Of a stretch of 10,334 bases of DNA, positions 1 through 5,841 are shown piece after piece. The DNA is from Dehalococcoidia bacterium (GTDB taxonomy: Bacteria > Chloroflexota > Dehalococcoidia > UBA3495). Location of the stretch: the NCBI GenBank assembly GCA_028822675.1, contig JAPKDE010000079.1:1-10334 (forward strand), given 5' to 3'. Position 1 is the stretch's first letter. Every line of letters begins with the position of its first letter. The notes beneath the pieces were generated by a model. The model saw nothing but the letters and a program-made list of their open reading frames with translations, did no database searches and had not been told where the DNA came from. The position numbers and the translations under genes were made by a program.

Positions 1-577
1 CCCACAACTCTTTAATGGCGCTTTCCAGTCCTGCCATGTCACTTGAGTTGTCAATAACAAAATCAGACCGCTCTATGCGTTCCGCGCGGTCCATCTGAGA
101 ATTAATCCGTTTCTTGGCCTCTTCTTCGGACAACCCGTTTCGCTCCTTGAGCCGTCCGACGACTATATCTTCAGAGGAATCAGTGACCCACACCTCTTCC
201 ACTAAGGTGTCCCATCCAGCCTCAAACAATAGAGCGGCCTCAACCACCACTACCTTCACGCCTTGGCCGCGTAGGACTTCGATTTTATCCGATACCATCC
301 GCGCCATTCGCGGATGCATGATTGCGTTCAGTTTGTCTAATTGACTGGAGTCTGAGAAAACGATTGCTCCCAACTTGCGCCGGTCAATCTCTTTGTCGCC
401 CTGTAGGATATCGTCGCCAAAAGCGGCTACAACCTGCTCCCAAGCTTCTGTGTTGGGTGTGTAAGCCTCGTGACCCACCTGGTCTGCGCTGATGATTGAG
501 GCTCCCAGCATCTCCAATTGCCGAGCAGCTTCACTCTTTCCGGTACCAATGCTGCCCGTTAATCCTATTACCAACAT
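1..577 (-). CDS. coaE: Dephospho-CoA kinase (3' end outside window)
   Basis: CoaE phosphorylates the 3'-OH of the ribose of dephospho-CoA with ATP, the last step of coenzyme A synthesis, in the cytoplasm. Reading the minus strand from the ATG at 577 gives 192 open codons to the window edge. They begin MLVIGLTGSIGTGKSEAARQ, with the Walker A loop GSIGTGKS at residues 8-15. Next come the family segment SADQVGHEAY, a DRRKLGAIVFSD block, an LNAIMHPRM block (usual form L..I.HP), and VVVVEAALLFEAGW, matching the conserved lid/substrate region PLLFE. An R-INSQM segment follows near residue 160. The family is usually about 200 residues, so only a short tail is missing. The ribosome binding site before the ATG is weak. 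The gene has its own promoter (680-708) rather than being clearly cotranscribed with the upstream acetyltransferase, whose stop lies 306 bp away. Confidence 0.95.
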   Translation of the reverse strand, partial: MLVIGLTGSIGTGKSEAARQLEMLGASIISADQVGHEAYTPNTEAWEQVVAAFGDDILQGDKEIDRRKLGAIVFSDSSQLDKLNAIMHPRMARMVSDKIEVLRGQGVKVVVVEAALLFEAGWDTLVEEVWVTDSSEDIVVGRLKERNGLSEEEAKKRINSQMDRAERIERSDFVIDNSSDMAGLESAIKELW

Positions 578-583
578 GAATCT

Positions 584-619
584 TTAATCTGGCCTATCTC
601 GTTAATCTGGCCCTTATGC
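584..619 (-). repeat. 18-bp tandem repeat in the coaE leader
   Basis: On the plus strand TTAATCTGGCC is found at 584-594 and again at 602-612, so two units of 18 bp lie just upstream of the coaE start codon. The rest of each unit (tatctcg and cttatgcg) is only loosely similar. In the mRNA this falls immediately 5' of the initiation region. It could be a small duplication without function. Confidence 0.6.
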
Positions 620-679
620 GGATACCCTTTCAGGGATACCGTTGGGACCAACTCCCATGGGCCTGGGTGACGCCGAGCC

Positions 680-708
680 ATTCTAACAACGTGACTGCGG
701 CTGGTCAA
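680..708 (-). promoter_or_regulatory. Sigma70-type promoter for coaE
   Basis: Read on the minus strand, TTGACC (708-703) and TAGAAT (685-680) are separated by exactly 17 bp. Each hexamer matches the TTGACA/TATAAT consensus in five of six positions. Transcription would start near 673 and give a leader of about 97 nt before the coaE ATG at 577. Confidence 0.75.
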
Positions 709-883
709 CTTAATTTGGGGCGGTTACCCATCAGAAATCAATGGTTGCCAGGCTCACCGGGGGAGGCGGCCAATGGCCCTCAGGTTTTTCGTGGGTTGAT
801 TCGTTATGTTAATAGCACCGCAGTTGGTATCGGGCCGTGGCTCCCAGCGGCCTGTCAGTGGGCGTCAGAGAGCTTCAGCCGCC

Positions 884-1615
884 TTAGTATTCCTCAATCA
901 GCATCCGTCCCCAGCGACTTTGATAGGTGGTTTGCAGGCCGTAAAATAATTCGTCGTACTCAGAGGTGTCTATTGGGCTGGTGGTCATTATCACCGCGTC
1001 TTCACGGTTGTCTGAGTAATAGGCCTTGCGAATGCCAACCGATTTGAAGCTGTATTTCTGGTACAGGCGGTGGGCGATGAAGTTGGAAACCCTTGCCTCT
1101 AAGGTCATCACCTTTGAGCCGTAGTCTATGGCCGCCTTGAGGGAGCCAATCAGCAGCAGTTCACCCACACCTCGGCCCCGCAGTGTTTCCTTGACTGCTA
1201 TCTCAGTTATGTGGGCTTCTTCGCCTTGGTACCAAACGCTGACGTATCCGGCAATGTCGAATACTTCATCCACGTCGATAGTTGCGTCATTATTGTTGGA
1301 AGACAGACCAAAGCGGCCAAGCATGCGAGACCAGAGTTTGGGCGCCGGTTGCTCTTCTTCCGGGATCGTTTGGTCAGTTTGGTTCTCAGCCAATATCTCT
1401 TCGGAAGATACGTCTTCATCAAAACACGCAACCAGATAGTTGGCGCGTTTGTTGTCCAAATCGCGCTTGAACGACGAACTAACCCAGAGGGGTGAAAACG
1501 CTTCTTTTTCAATAGCGACGACTTGGTCGATGTCATCCACTCGAAGTCGACGGACTGAGACAGGTAGAGTTTCTTGCAAATTCAACCGCGCGGGCCTGAA
1601 ATATTTGAGTGGCAA
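884..1615 (-). CDS. rimI: RimI-type GNAT N-acetyltransferase
   Basis: This is a GNAT-fold protein of 243 residues, best matched to RimI, which transfers acetyl from acetyl-CoA to the N-terminal alanine of ribosomal protein S18. Visible signs are beta1 VRRLRVDDIDQVVAIEKEAF (21-40), acetyl-CoA motif A ITEIAVKETLRGRGVGELLL with the R146-x-x-G149-x-G151 pyrophosphate loop, and the RimI-like LEARVSN-x5-LYQKYSF segment. Glu173 and Tyr185 occupy the places of E. coli RimI Glu103 and Tyr115. AYYSDNREDAVIM (198-210) also fits the RimI ending. Two additions are unusual: a stretch of about 50 residues (66-117), rich in Glu, Gln, Ser and Asn, sits between the second and third core strands, and there is a C-terminal extension after residue 211. 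The start is a TTG. No ATG or GTG occurs in frame upstream to the stop at 1664-1666, and no ribosome binding site is clear, so the start is uncertain. The paralogue or substrate could differ from S18. Confidence 0.82.
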   Translation of the reverse strand: MPLKYFRPARLNLQETLPVSVRRLRVDDIDQVVAIEKEAFSPLWVSSSFKRDLDNKRANYLVACFDEDVSSEEILAENQTDQTIPEEEQPAPKLWSRMLGRFGLSSNNNDATIDVDEVFDIAGYVSVWYQGEEAHITEIAVKETLRGRGVGELLLIGSLKAAIDYGSKVMTLEARVSNFIAHRLYQKYSFKSVGIRKAYYSDNREDAVIMTTSPIDTSEYDELFYGLQTTYQSRWGRMLIEEY

Positions 1616-1660
1616 TGTTCGGGTGGTGTTGCCGCGTATCGTGGTAGCCCAGCAACGCTG

Positions 1661-1669
1661 ATTTTAACA
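1661..1669 (-). promoter_or_regulatory. Extended -10 promoter candidate for the acetyltransferase gene
   Basis: On the minus strand the sequence reads TGTTAAAAT, an extended -10 (TGn-TAAAAT) with five of six matches to TATAAT. No good -35 is found at 16-18 bp, as is common for extended -10 promoters. Transcription would begin near 1654, about 39 nt before the TTG start at 1615. Confidence 0.4.
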
Positions 1670-1813
1670 TAATCGGTCGGTTGCATAGTCGTGGCATGGC
1701 CATTCATTGCCATTAAACTTGTTGAGTACTGGCAACGCCGGACTCTTGTTTCTTATTTAAACCGGCTGCTGGCGCCTTTAAACTGGCGGCTAGTGCCGGT
1801 CTTAGGAATCAAT

Positions 1814-3979
1814 ATGCATCGGCAACGATGGGTGATTGCGCTAATAATGGTTGTCCTTGGTCTTTTGGTCGCCTGCAGCGGTGAGACCAAGATTGAGCCT
1901 ACCCTAACGCCTACGCCAAAGCCCAAAACCGTCCAAAACTTAGAGCCTCAGTCTCAAGCCCTCATGCTGAAGCTCACCTCCCCTGAGACAAACCTTATTA
2001 CCAACGCCAACAGTGTATCGGTGACCGGTATCACCTCTCCGGATGCCACGCTCAGCGTCAACGGGCTTTTGGTGCTACCGGATGCAGAAGGCATTTTTTC
2101 CACCGAGCTTGAACTCTCCAACGCCCAGAACCCGTTGGTGGTCAATGTTATAGCCACGTCCATTACCGGGGAGTATGAAAGTGTCGTGCGCCCGGTGGTT
2201 TACCTAAACGAACCCACCACTGCTCGACGCTACGACGGCACTGGGAAATCGGCGTTGTTCGGCATTATCACCTCGGTCACGTCCTCAGAGATCACAGTTA
2301 AAACATCTTCAGGTCCGGTCACCCTGACCAGCGACGCCAGCACCGAGGTCAGCATCCACGGATGGGATGCTCCTTTAGTAACCAACCTGGCGAATGGAAC
2401 TTTGGTAACAGTGTTGACCGACGGCGAGCATGCGTTGTCAGCCTTTGCGGTTCTCACTCGCCCCGCCCGGACCAGGCACTTCACTGGAATTGTGGTCGGC
2501 TCGGGTAATATCATCAGCAGGGGATCTCGAACTCTCACGCTGATGGACAACTCCGGACGGCAGATCACGGCCACCGCGCTTGGTGAAGTAGCCCAAGAAC
2601 TCAACCCAGCACCGGTCGGCAAACTGGTCACCGCCGTCTTGGAACAGAACCTTGCGACCGGAACTCTGGTCGTGACTGCAGTTGACTGGACTTTAGATGC
2701 GGCCGATCGAATCTATGGCGCGCTGGCCCTAAACCAATCTGCCAACGCCCCCGAGGCGTCAGCCAACATCACAGCCCTTCGGTGGCGGTTGGCTGAGCAT
2801 GGCGTGCGAAACATTTCCATGCTGGTTAACGGGCAGCCTTATGAAGGTTCTGAAGAAGCAATAAGCGAGGCCAACGAGGTCTATACAAAGATATTCTCGG
2901 AGCATCACATTGGAGCGCCCGCCGCAGACGTGACCGGCCTGGTGACGGCAATAGCAACGTCTATCGGCGCAAGCGAAACCAGACTCGTAACCGTGCAACC
3001 CAAATCCGGGCAGCCAGTCAAGATCAAGATTTCTGGCGCAACTCCGGTCGCCCTCTTCGGTGAGCGCATCAAGTCCGGGCAGTTGGACCTGGCCACCAGG
3101 GTCAGGGTTCGGTACGGAATCTCAGGAAACAATGCCACCAGGGTCACGGTGATGGCTGGTAACACGCTGTCTGAGGCGTCATCCATCCAACTGGCGGGCC
3201 GGGCAGGCCGAGGGGAAATTCAGGGAATACTCACCGACGTCGGCACCCTCGCTGCTGTTATAACAATCTTGGACCAGGAGACCGGACAACAGGTGTCTAT
3301 ACAGGCGGCCGGGGCGGCCATCTACAAAAACGGCCAGCAGATTGATTTGAACCCATCCATGGAAGGCGGGAACGTGCATGCCCGATTTGACCCTGGCTCC
3401 TACCGTCTGTTGGAACTGGAGTCTGTCACTCTGCGGCGCAATGAAGGGAACATCAGCGGGGTGGTGCATAGCTTCATCCCCAAGGTCACCAACGGCAACC
3501 TCACGATAAGGATGCCAGACGGGCAATTGCGCTCTTTCACCCATAACGCAGATACATCCATTCGCCGCGACGGCCTAAGTGTGTCGATCCATGACGTGCG
3601 GCTAGGTGATTTGGTTCGTCCCAACACCCGTGTGTTAATACCCACCAGCTCAAATGGGCAAGTGCAGGAGATTGAATTCCTAAGCTTAAAGGCCCCGGAG
3701 CCGGGTTTAATCACTGGCGTCATCAGGGGCATAACCGGAGATTTAAACGGTCAGGTGCGAGTCACAGTTTCCAACATTTGGCTGGATCTGATTAGCTTGA
3801 AGGTCAGCTCCAACACCGCCATCACCCAGCAAGGAAGGGAACTGGGCGCACAGGACCTGAAGATAGGCCAGGGAATTGCCCTTGGATCCTATGACCCCGT
3901 GACCATGGAAGTTGGAATTCTGGCTTTGCACCCGCCCAGCGTTCCAGAGAGGGCCGGTCTTCCCAGCGGCAGCAGTTAG
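1814..3979 (+). CDS. Lipoprotein with Ig-like domain and about six DUF5666-like repeats
   Basis: This predicted surface lipoprotein has 721 residues and unknown function. The ATG at 1814 is chosen because AGGA lies 6 nt upstream and the protein then starts with a classic lipoprotein signal: basic MHRQR, a hydrophobic core, and lipobox L18-V-A-C21. The frame is open back to a GTG at 1691, but that would bury the signal peptide. After Cys21 comes a Thr/Pro-rich linker (25-40), then an Ig-like beta domain (about 50-131; SVSVTGITSPDATLSVNG, as in glucodextranase-B-like domains). The rest looks like six related beta units starting near 149, 223, 373, 468, 547 and 632. Each opens G-x-[IV]-x-x-[IV], follows with a strand ending in an S/T-x-[IV] word, a Leu-x-x-G-x-x-V turn and a final strand, as in DUF5666. 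Residues 300-370 fall outside the pattern. No catalytic motif is seen. It probably binds something at the cell surface or acts as a scaffold; that is inference. It is convergent with the endonuclease Q gene. Confidence 0.8.
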   Translation: MHRQRWVIALIMVVLGLLVACSGETKIEPTLTPTPKPKTVQNLEPQSQALMLKLTSPETNLITNANSVSVTGITSPDATLSVNGLLVLPDAEGIFSTELELSNAQNPLVVNVIATSITGEYESVVRPVVYLNEPTTARRYDGTGKSALFGIITSVTSSEITVKTSSGPVTLTSDASTEVSIHGWDAPLVTNLANGTLVTVLTDGEHALSAFAVLTRPARTRHFTGIVVGSGNIISRGSRTLTLMDNSGRQITATALGEVAQELNPAPVGKLVTAVLEQNLATGTLVVTAVDWTLDAADRIYGALALNQSANAPEASANITALRWRLAEHGVRNISMLVNGQPYEGSEEAISEANEVYTKIFSEHHIGAPAADVTGLVTAIATSIGASETRLVTVQPKSGQPVKIKISGATPVALFGERIKSGQLDLATRVRVRYGISGNNATRVTVMAGNTLSEASSIQLAGRAGRGEIQGILTDVGTLAAVITILDQETGQQVSIQAAGAAIYKNGQQIDLNPSMEGGNVHARFDPGSYRLLELESVTLRRNEGNISGVVHSFIPKVTNGNLTIRMPDGQLRSFTHNADTSIRRDGLSVSIHDVRLGDLVRPNTRVLIPTSSNGQVQEIEFLSLKAPEPGLITGVIRGITGDLNGQVRVTVSNIWLDLISLKVSSNTAITQQGRELGAQDLKIGQGIALGSYDPVTMEVGILALHPPSVPERAGLPSGSS

Positions 3980-3980
3980 T

Positions 3981-4009
3981 CTTTTAATAAATTAGATCGG
4001 TATTAAAAG
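3981..4009. terminator. AT-rich inverted repeat between convergent genes, possible bidirectional terminator
   Basis: CTTTTAATA (3981-3989) and TATTAAAAG (4001-4009) are perfect 9-bp complements around an 11-nt loop. They fill the gap between the lipoprotein stop (3977-3979) and the stop of the convergent gene (4010-4012). The position suits a shared terminator, and either transcript has a T run in the stem. However, the stem has only one G-C pair and no U-tract follows it, so this is not a standard rho-independent terminator. Confidence 0.45.
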
Positions 4010-5239
4010 TTAAGCTGGCTTTACAACGCCGTACTGCCCATCAAAGCCAGCAACTATCAGCACCTGACCATCTCTGACCTTGGTAACCGCAACGGCCAAA
4101 TCCTCGCCGCCGACCCGCTCCAAGTCGGCATACCCTACCTGGGTGAGAATTTTCACTTCCCCGCCAAGTTCAGCGCAGATACGCTGGTAGGCCAAACCAA
4201 CCGACTTCGCCGCCCGGCCTCTGCCCATGGAATAGGCCACTAGTTCAATCAACGGCACCAATTTGCTGTACGGCCGGTTCAACTCTTCTATTGGAAGATC
4301 GTCTGATGAAAGCCCTTCTGGTGTTAGAACTTCGGGTGATAGCGTTTCAGCTCCGGACAATTCCTCCATCCGGTGCACAACCCCCAGGGTGAGGGGTCGC
4401 CCGCATTCCGGGCACCTGTTTCCCAATTCGACCGTTTCTTCGGGCGTTTGGCTGACCCCGCATTTGCGGTGGCCAGACAAGTGGTACTTCCCTTCTTCCG
4501 GGAAGAACTCCAGGGTTTTCTCCACCCGGTTATTCTTCAGACCGTCCGCCAGATTAGGGTAGCGGGCATCGCCTGCAAATATGGTGAGTTCACGTCCCAT
4601 ATTCGGCAGCGAGTGGGCATCAGAGAAAGACACAATCGTCTTCCCAGCCAGCGCAGGCACCGCCCAGTTCATCTCCGGGTCGCTGGAAAGCCCTGTTTCC
4701 ACAGCCGGTACGTGTCCGGCCATGTCGGCAAAACATTCGTCCAACGCGTCGAAGCCCGATTTGGAACCCAACATCCCGTACCAGGGAGTCCAGATGTGGG
4801 CTGGAATAACCATGCATGCCTCATCGATATCCAATAATCGGGCTGTCAGTTCTCGGGCGGAAACGCCAACCGTGGGGCGTCCGTCGCCGTTCAACTTGGA
4901 ATTCAGGCCCGCCAGCATCTCCCTGATGCCATGAACAGCTTCAAAACTAGGAGCAAAGACCAGCATATGTACCCGACGGGAGCGGCCACCCTGCTTGAAA
5001 ACGCAGCTAATCTCGGTTCCCAAGACAAACTTCACGCCGCCAAACTCAAAATAGCCGTCTTGATGCGGGGCCAAGTTTTCTTCCAGTTCTGCCAGCCAAG
5101 CGGGGTGGGTGAAATCTGCGCTGGATAACAGGTCAATCCCTTTGATCTTGGCCCACTCAGCCATATTTGCCAGTGTCAGGTTCTTGCTGCACGCGTAGGC
5201 GTAACGAGAATGCAGGTGTAGATCGGCGATGAATGACAT
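4010..5239 (-). CDS. PHP-domain protein of the endonuclease Q family
   Basis: Endonuclease Q (known from Thermococcales, some methanogens and a few bacteria) nicks DNA 5' of uracil, hypoxanthine, xanthine and abasic sites, starting repair of deaminated bases. This 409-residue protein has the same layout. The N-terminal PHP metallo-domain shows D6-L-H8-L-H10, D42-F-T-H45-P, G-T-E76, H91-M-L-V-F-A-P, P-A-H148-I-W-T-P, E181-T-G and S-D207-A-H209. A zinc-binding segment follows: GHRKC260G, then C276-P-E-C279-G and LTLGVVHRMEEL. The C-terminal part runs from LVPLIELVAYSMG (327-339) to GFDGQYG (398-404), where known members have P(G)YDGVYG. An acidic run at about 295-320 is longer than I recall for archaeal members. 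The ATG at 5239 fits the usual start, but the ribosome binding site is weak. The gene is divergent from groESL with 166 bp between the starts. Family assignment is strong; the enzymatic activity is inferred. Confidence 0.85.
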   Translation of the reverse strand: MSFIADLHLHSRYAYACSKNLTLANMAEWAKIKGIDLLSSADFTHPAWLAELEENLAPHQDGYFEFGGVKFVLGTEISCVFKQGGRSRRVHMLVFAPSFEAVHGIREMLAGLNSKLNGDGRPTVGVSARELTARLLDIDEACMVIPAHIWTPWYGMLGSKSGFDALDECFADMAGHVPAVETGLSSDPEMNWAVPALAGKTIVSFSDAHSLPNMGRELTIFAGDARYPNLADGLKNNRVEKTLEFFPEEGKYHLSGHRKCGVSQTPEETVELGNRCPECGRPLTLGVVHRMEELSGAETLSPEVLTPEGLSSDDLPIEELNRPYSKLVPLIELVAYSMGRGRAAKSVGLAYQRICAELGGEVKILTQVGYADLERVGGEDLAVAVTKVRDGQVLIVAGFDGQYGVVKPA

Positions 5240-5270
5240 GGCCGCAGTCTAGCATGGTGAACTCCGAATT

Positions 5271-5290
5271 CAGCCTCGAAAGTGAGGCTG
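5271..5290. promoter_or_regulatory. Perfect 7-bp inverted repeat, possible operator between the endonuclease Q gene and groESL
   Basis: CAGCCTC (5271-5277), six bases, then GAGGCTG (5284-5290). The repeat lies 14 bp upstream of the first groES -35 box and 32 bp upstream of the endonuclease Q start codon, on that gene's transcribed side or overlapping its promoter. It does not match CIRCE (TTAGCACTC-N9-GAGTGCTAA) or the HspR HAIR site. It could be a regulator site or an RNA hairpin in the leader of the minus-strand gene. Confidence 0.4.
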
Positions 5291-5304
5291 GTGGCGTTCA
5301 TAAC

Positions 5305-5340
5305 TTGACCGTTGGCAGGCGCGGTTCTATCCTTGATAAT
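5305..5340 (+). promoter_or_regulatory. Two overlapping sigma70-type promoters for groES-groEL
   Basis: One pair is TTGACC (5305-5310) with TATCCT (5328-5333). The other is TTGGCA (5312-5317) with GATAAT (5335-5340). Both have exactly 17 bp between the hexamers and are offset by 7 bp. The second pair matches consensus in ten of twelve positions and the first in nine, so either could serve. The leader to the groES ATG would be about 60 nt. No CIRCE operator is seen nearby. Confidence 0.65.
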
Positions 5341-5405
5341 GCAGAAGTCCGGTGGTTGAACGGCGCAAGTCTAAAACCAATCCGGCAAACCCTAGAGGAG
5401 ACCCT

Positions 5406-5717
5406 ATGACCACCAGCGCAAAATCGGCAGCAGACCTAAGTCCCATGTCAGACCGGGTTGTTGTCCGCCCCAGTGAACCAGAAACCGTTACCGCGAGTGG
5501 TATATTCCTCCCCGATGCCGCCCAAGAGCGCCCACAGCAAGGCGAGGTGGTGGCCACCGGACCGGGCCGGGTTCTCTATAACGGCAAACGTATCGACATG
5601 GAAGTTAAGCCCGGCGACACGGTAATCTATTCCAAGTACGCCGGAACAGAGATTGCAGTTCAAGATGAAGAGCTCCTGGTTATGGGATCCAACGACATCT
5701 TGGCCATTCTTTCTTAG
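5406..5717 (+). CDS. groES: Co-chaperonin GroES (Cpn10)
   Basis: GroES forms the seven-membered lid of the GroEL folding chamber in the cytoplasm. The protein has 103 residues. The core starts at SDRVVVRPS (15-23). The mobile loop TASGIFLPDAAQERPQQGEV (29-48) carries the Ile-Phe-Leu hydrophobic contact (33-35) that docks on GroEL. GDTVIYSKYAGTEI is the typical roof-side barrel segment, and the protein ends NDILAILS. The ATG at 5406 is chosen because GAGGAG (5395-5400) lies 5 nt upstream. A GTG further up (5352) is also in frame, but it precedes this strong ribosome binding site. Compared with E. coli GroES the N terminus has about 12 extra residues (MTTSAKSAADLSP). It forms an operon with groEL, with a 124-bp spacer between them. 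Confidence 0.96.
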   Translation: MTTSAKSAADLSPMSDRVVVRPSEPETVTASGIFLPDAAQERPQQGEVVATGPGRVLYNGKRIDMEVKPGDTVIYSKYAGTEIAVQDEELLVMGSNDILAILS

Positions 5718-5736
5718 CAAGACTTCCAAACACCAT

Positions 5737-5788
5737 ACCAACAGACCCTACCAACAGGCCAAACCAACAAAGCAAACCAACTGAGGGA
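5737..5788 (+). repeat. Four units of a 13-bp periodic repeat in the groES-groEL spacer
   Basis: ACCAAC occurs at 5737, 5750, 5763 and 5776, each exactly 13 bp after the last. The first three units continue with an A- and C-rich filler (agaccct, aggccaa, aaagcaa), and the fourth runs into the first hairpin arm. A degenerate fifth unit may precede them at 5724-5736. The stretch has few G or T bases, so the transcript here should be unstructured. It lies between the groES stop and two hairpins before groEL. Confidence 0.75.
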
Positions 5789-5820
5789 TCAGTCCCTCGT
5801 AGAAAAGGGGAGGATTCCCC
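5783..5820 (+). promoter_or_regulatory. Two consecutive hairpins just upstream of the groEL ribosome binding site
   Basis: The first hairpin is GAGGGA-tcag-TCCCTC (5783-5798, 6 bp perfect). The second is GGGGA-ggat-TCCCC (5807-5820, 5 bp perfect). Neither is followed by a U-tract, so they are not terminators. Their place between the repeat tract and the AAGGAG of groEL (5830-5835) suggests a processing or stability element that could set the GroES:GroEL ratio; that role is inferred. Confidence 0.55.
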
Positions 5821-5841
5821 GCCCAACTTAAGGAGTAAGCA

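Larger units (their letters stand above)
578..883. other. Intergenic region between the acetyltransferase gene and coaE: promoter, leader, short repeats
   Basis: This 306-bp stretch has no convincing gene. On the minus strand it holds the coaE promoter (680-708) and a leader of about 100 nt. In the leader, an 11-bp word occurs twice 18 bp apart (584-594 and 602-612), and GGATACC occurs twice 14 bp apart on the plus strand (620-626 and 634-640). Upstream of the -35 box is an imperfect hairpin (722-749) with arms GGTTACCCAT and ATGGTTGCC, which could be a regulator site or chance. A plus-strand frame is open from 616 to 1047, but it runs into the acetyltransferase gene antisense, lacks a ribosome binding site and resembles nothing known to me. 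No U-tract terminator is visible after the acetyltransferase stop. Confidence 0.6.

Noticed and set aside
722..790. SAM-riboswitch-like words (GAGCCTGGCAACC on the minus strand)
   Set aside because: Only the GGCAACC core resembles the class; the other helices and the GAGGGA segment are missing, and the stretch lies upstream of the coaE promoter, so it would not be in that leader.
616..1047. Plus-strand open frame of 143 codons across the acetyltransferase-coaE gap
   Set aside because: It overlaps the acetyltransferase gene antisense, has no ribosome binding site and low-complexity residue use, and a clear minus-strand promoter lies inside it.
1691..1813. Upstream GTG start of the lipoprotein
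   Set aside because: It would place 41 residues before a complete lipoprotein signal peptide; the ATG at 1814 has a ribosome binding site.
5240..5405. CIRCE operator upstream of groES
   Set aside because: No TTAGCACTC or GAGTGCTAA arm is present on either strand; the only inverted repeat is CAGCCTC-N6-GAGGCTG.
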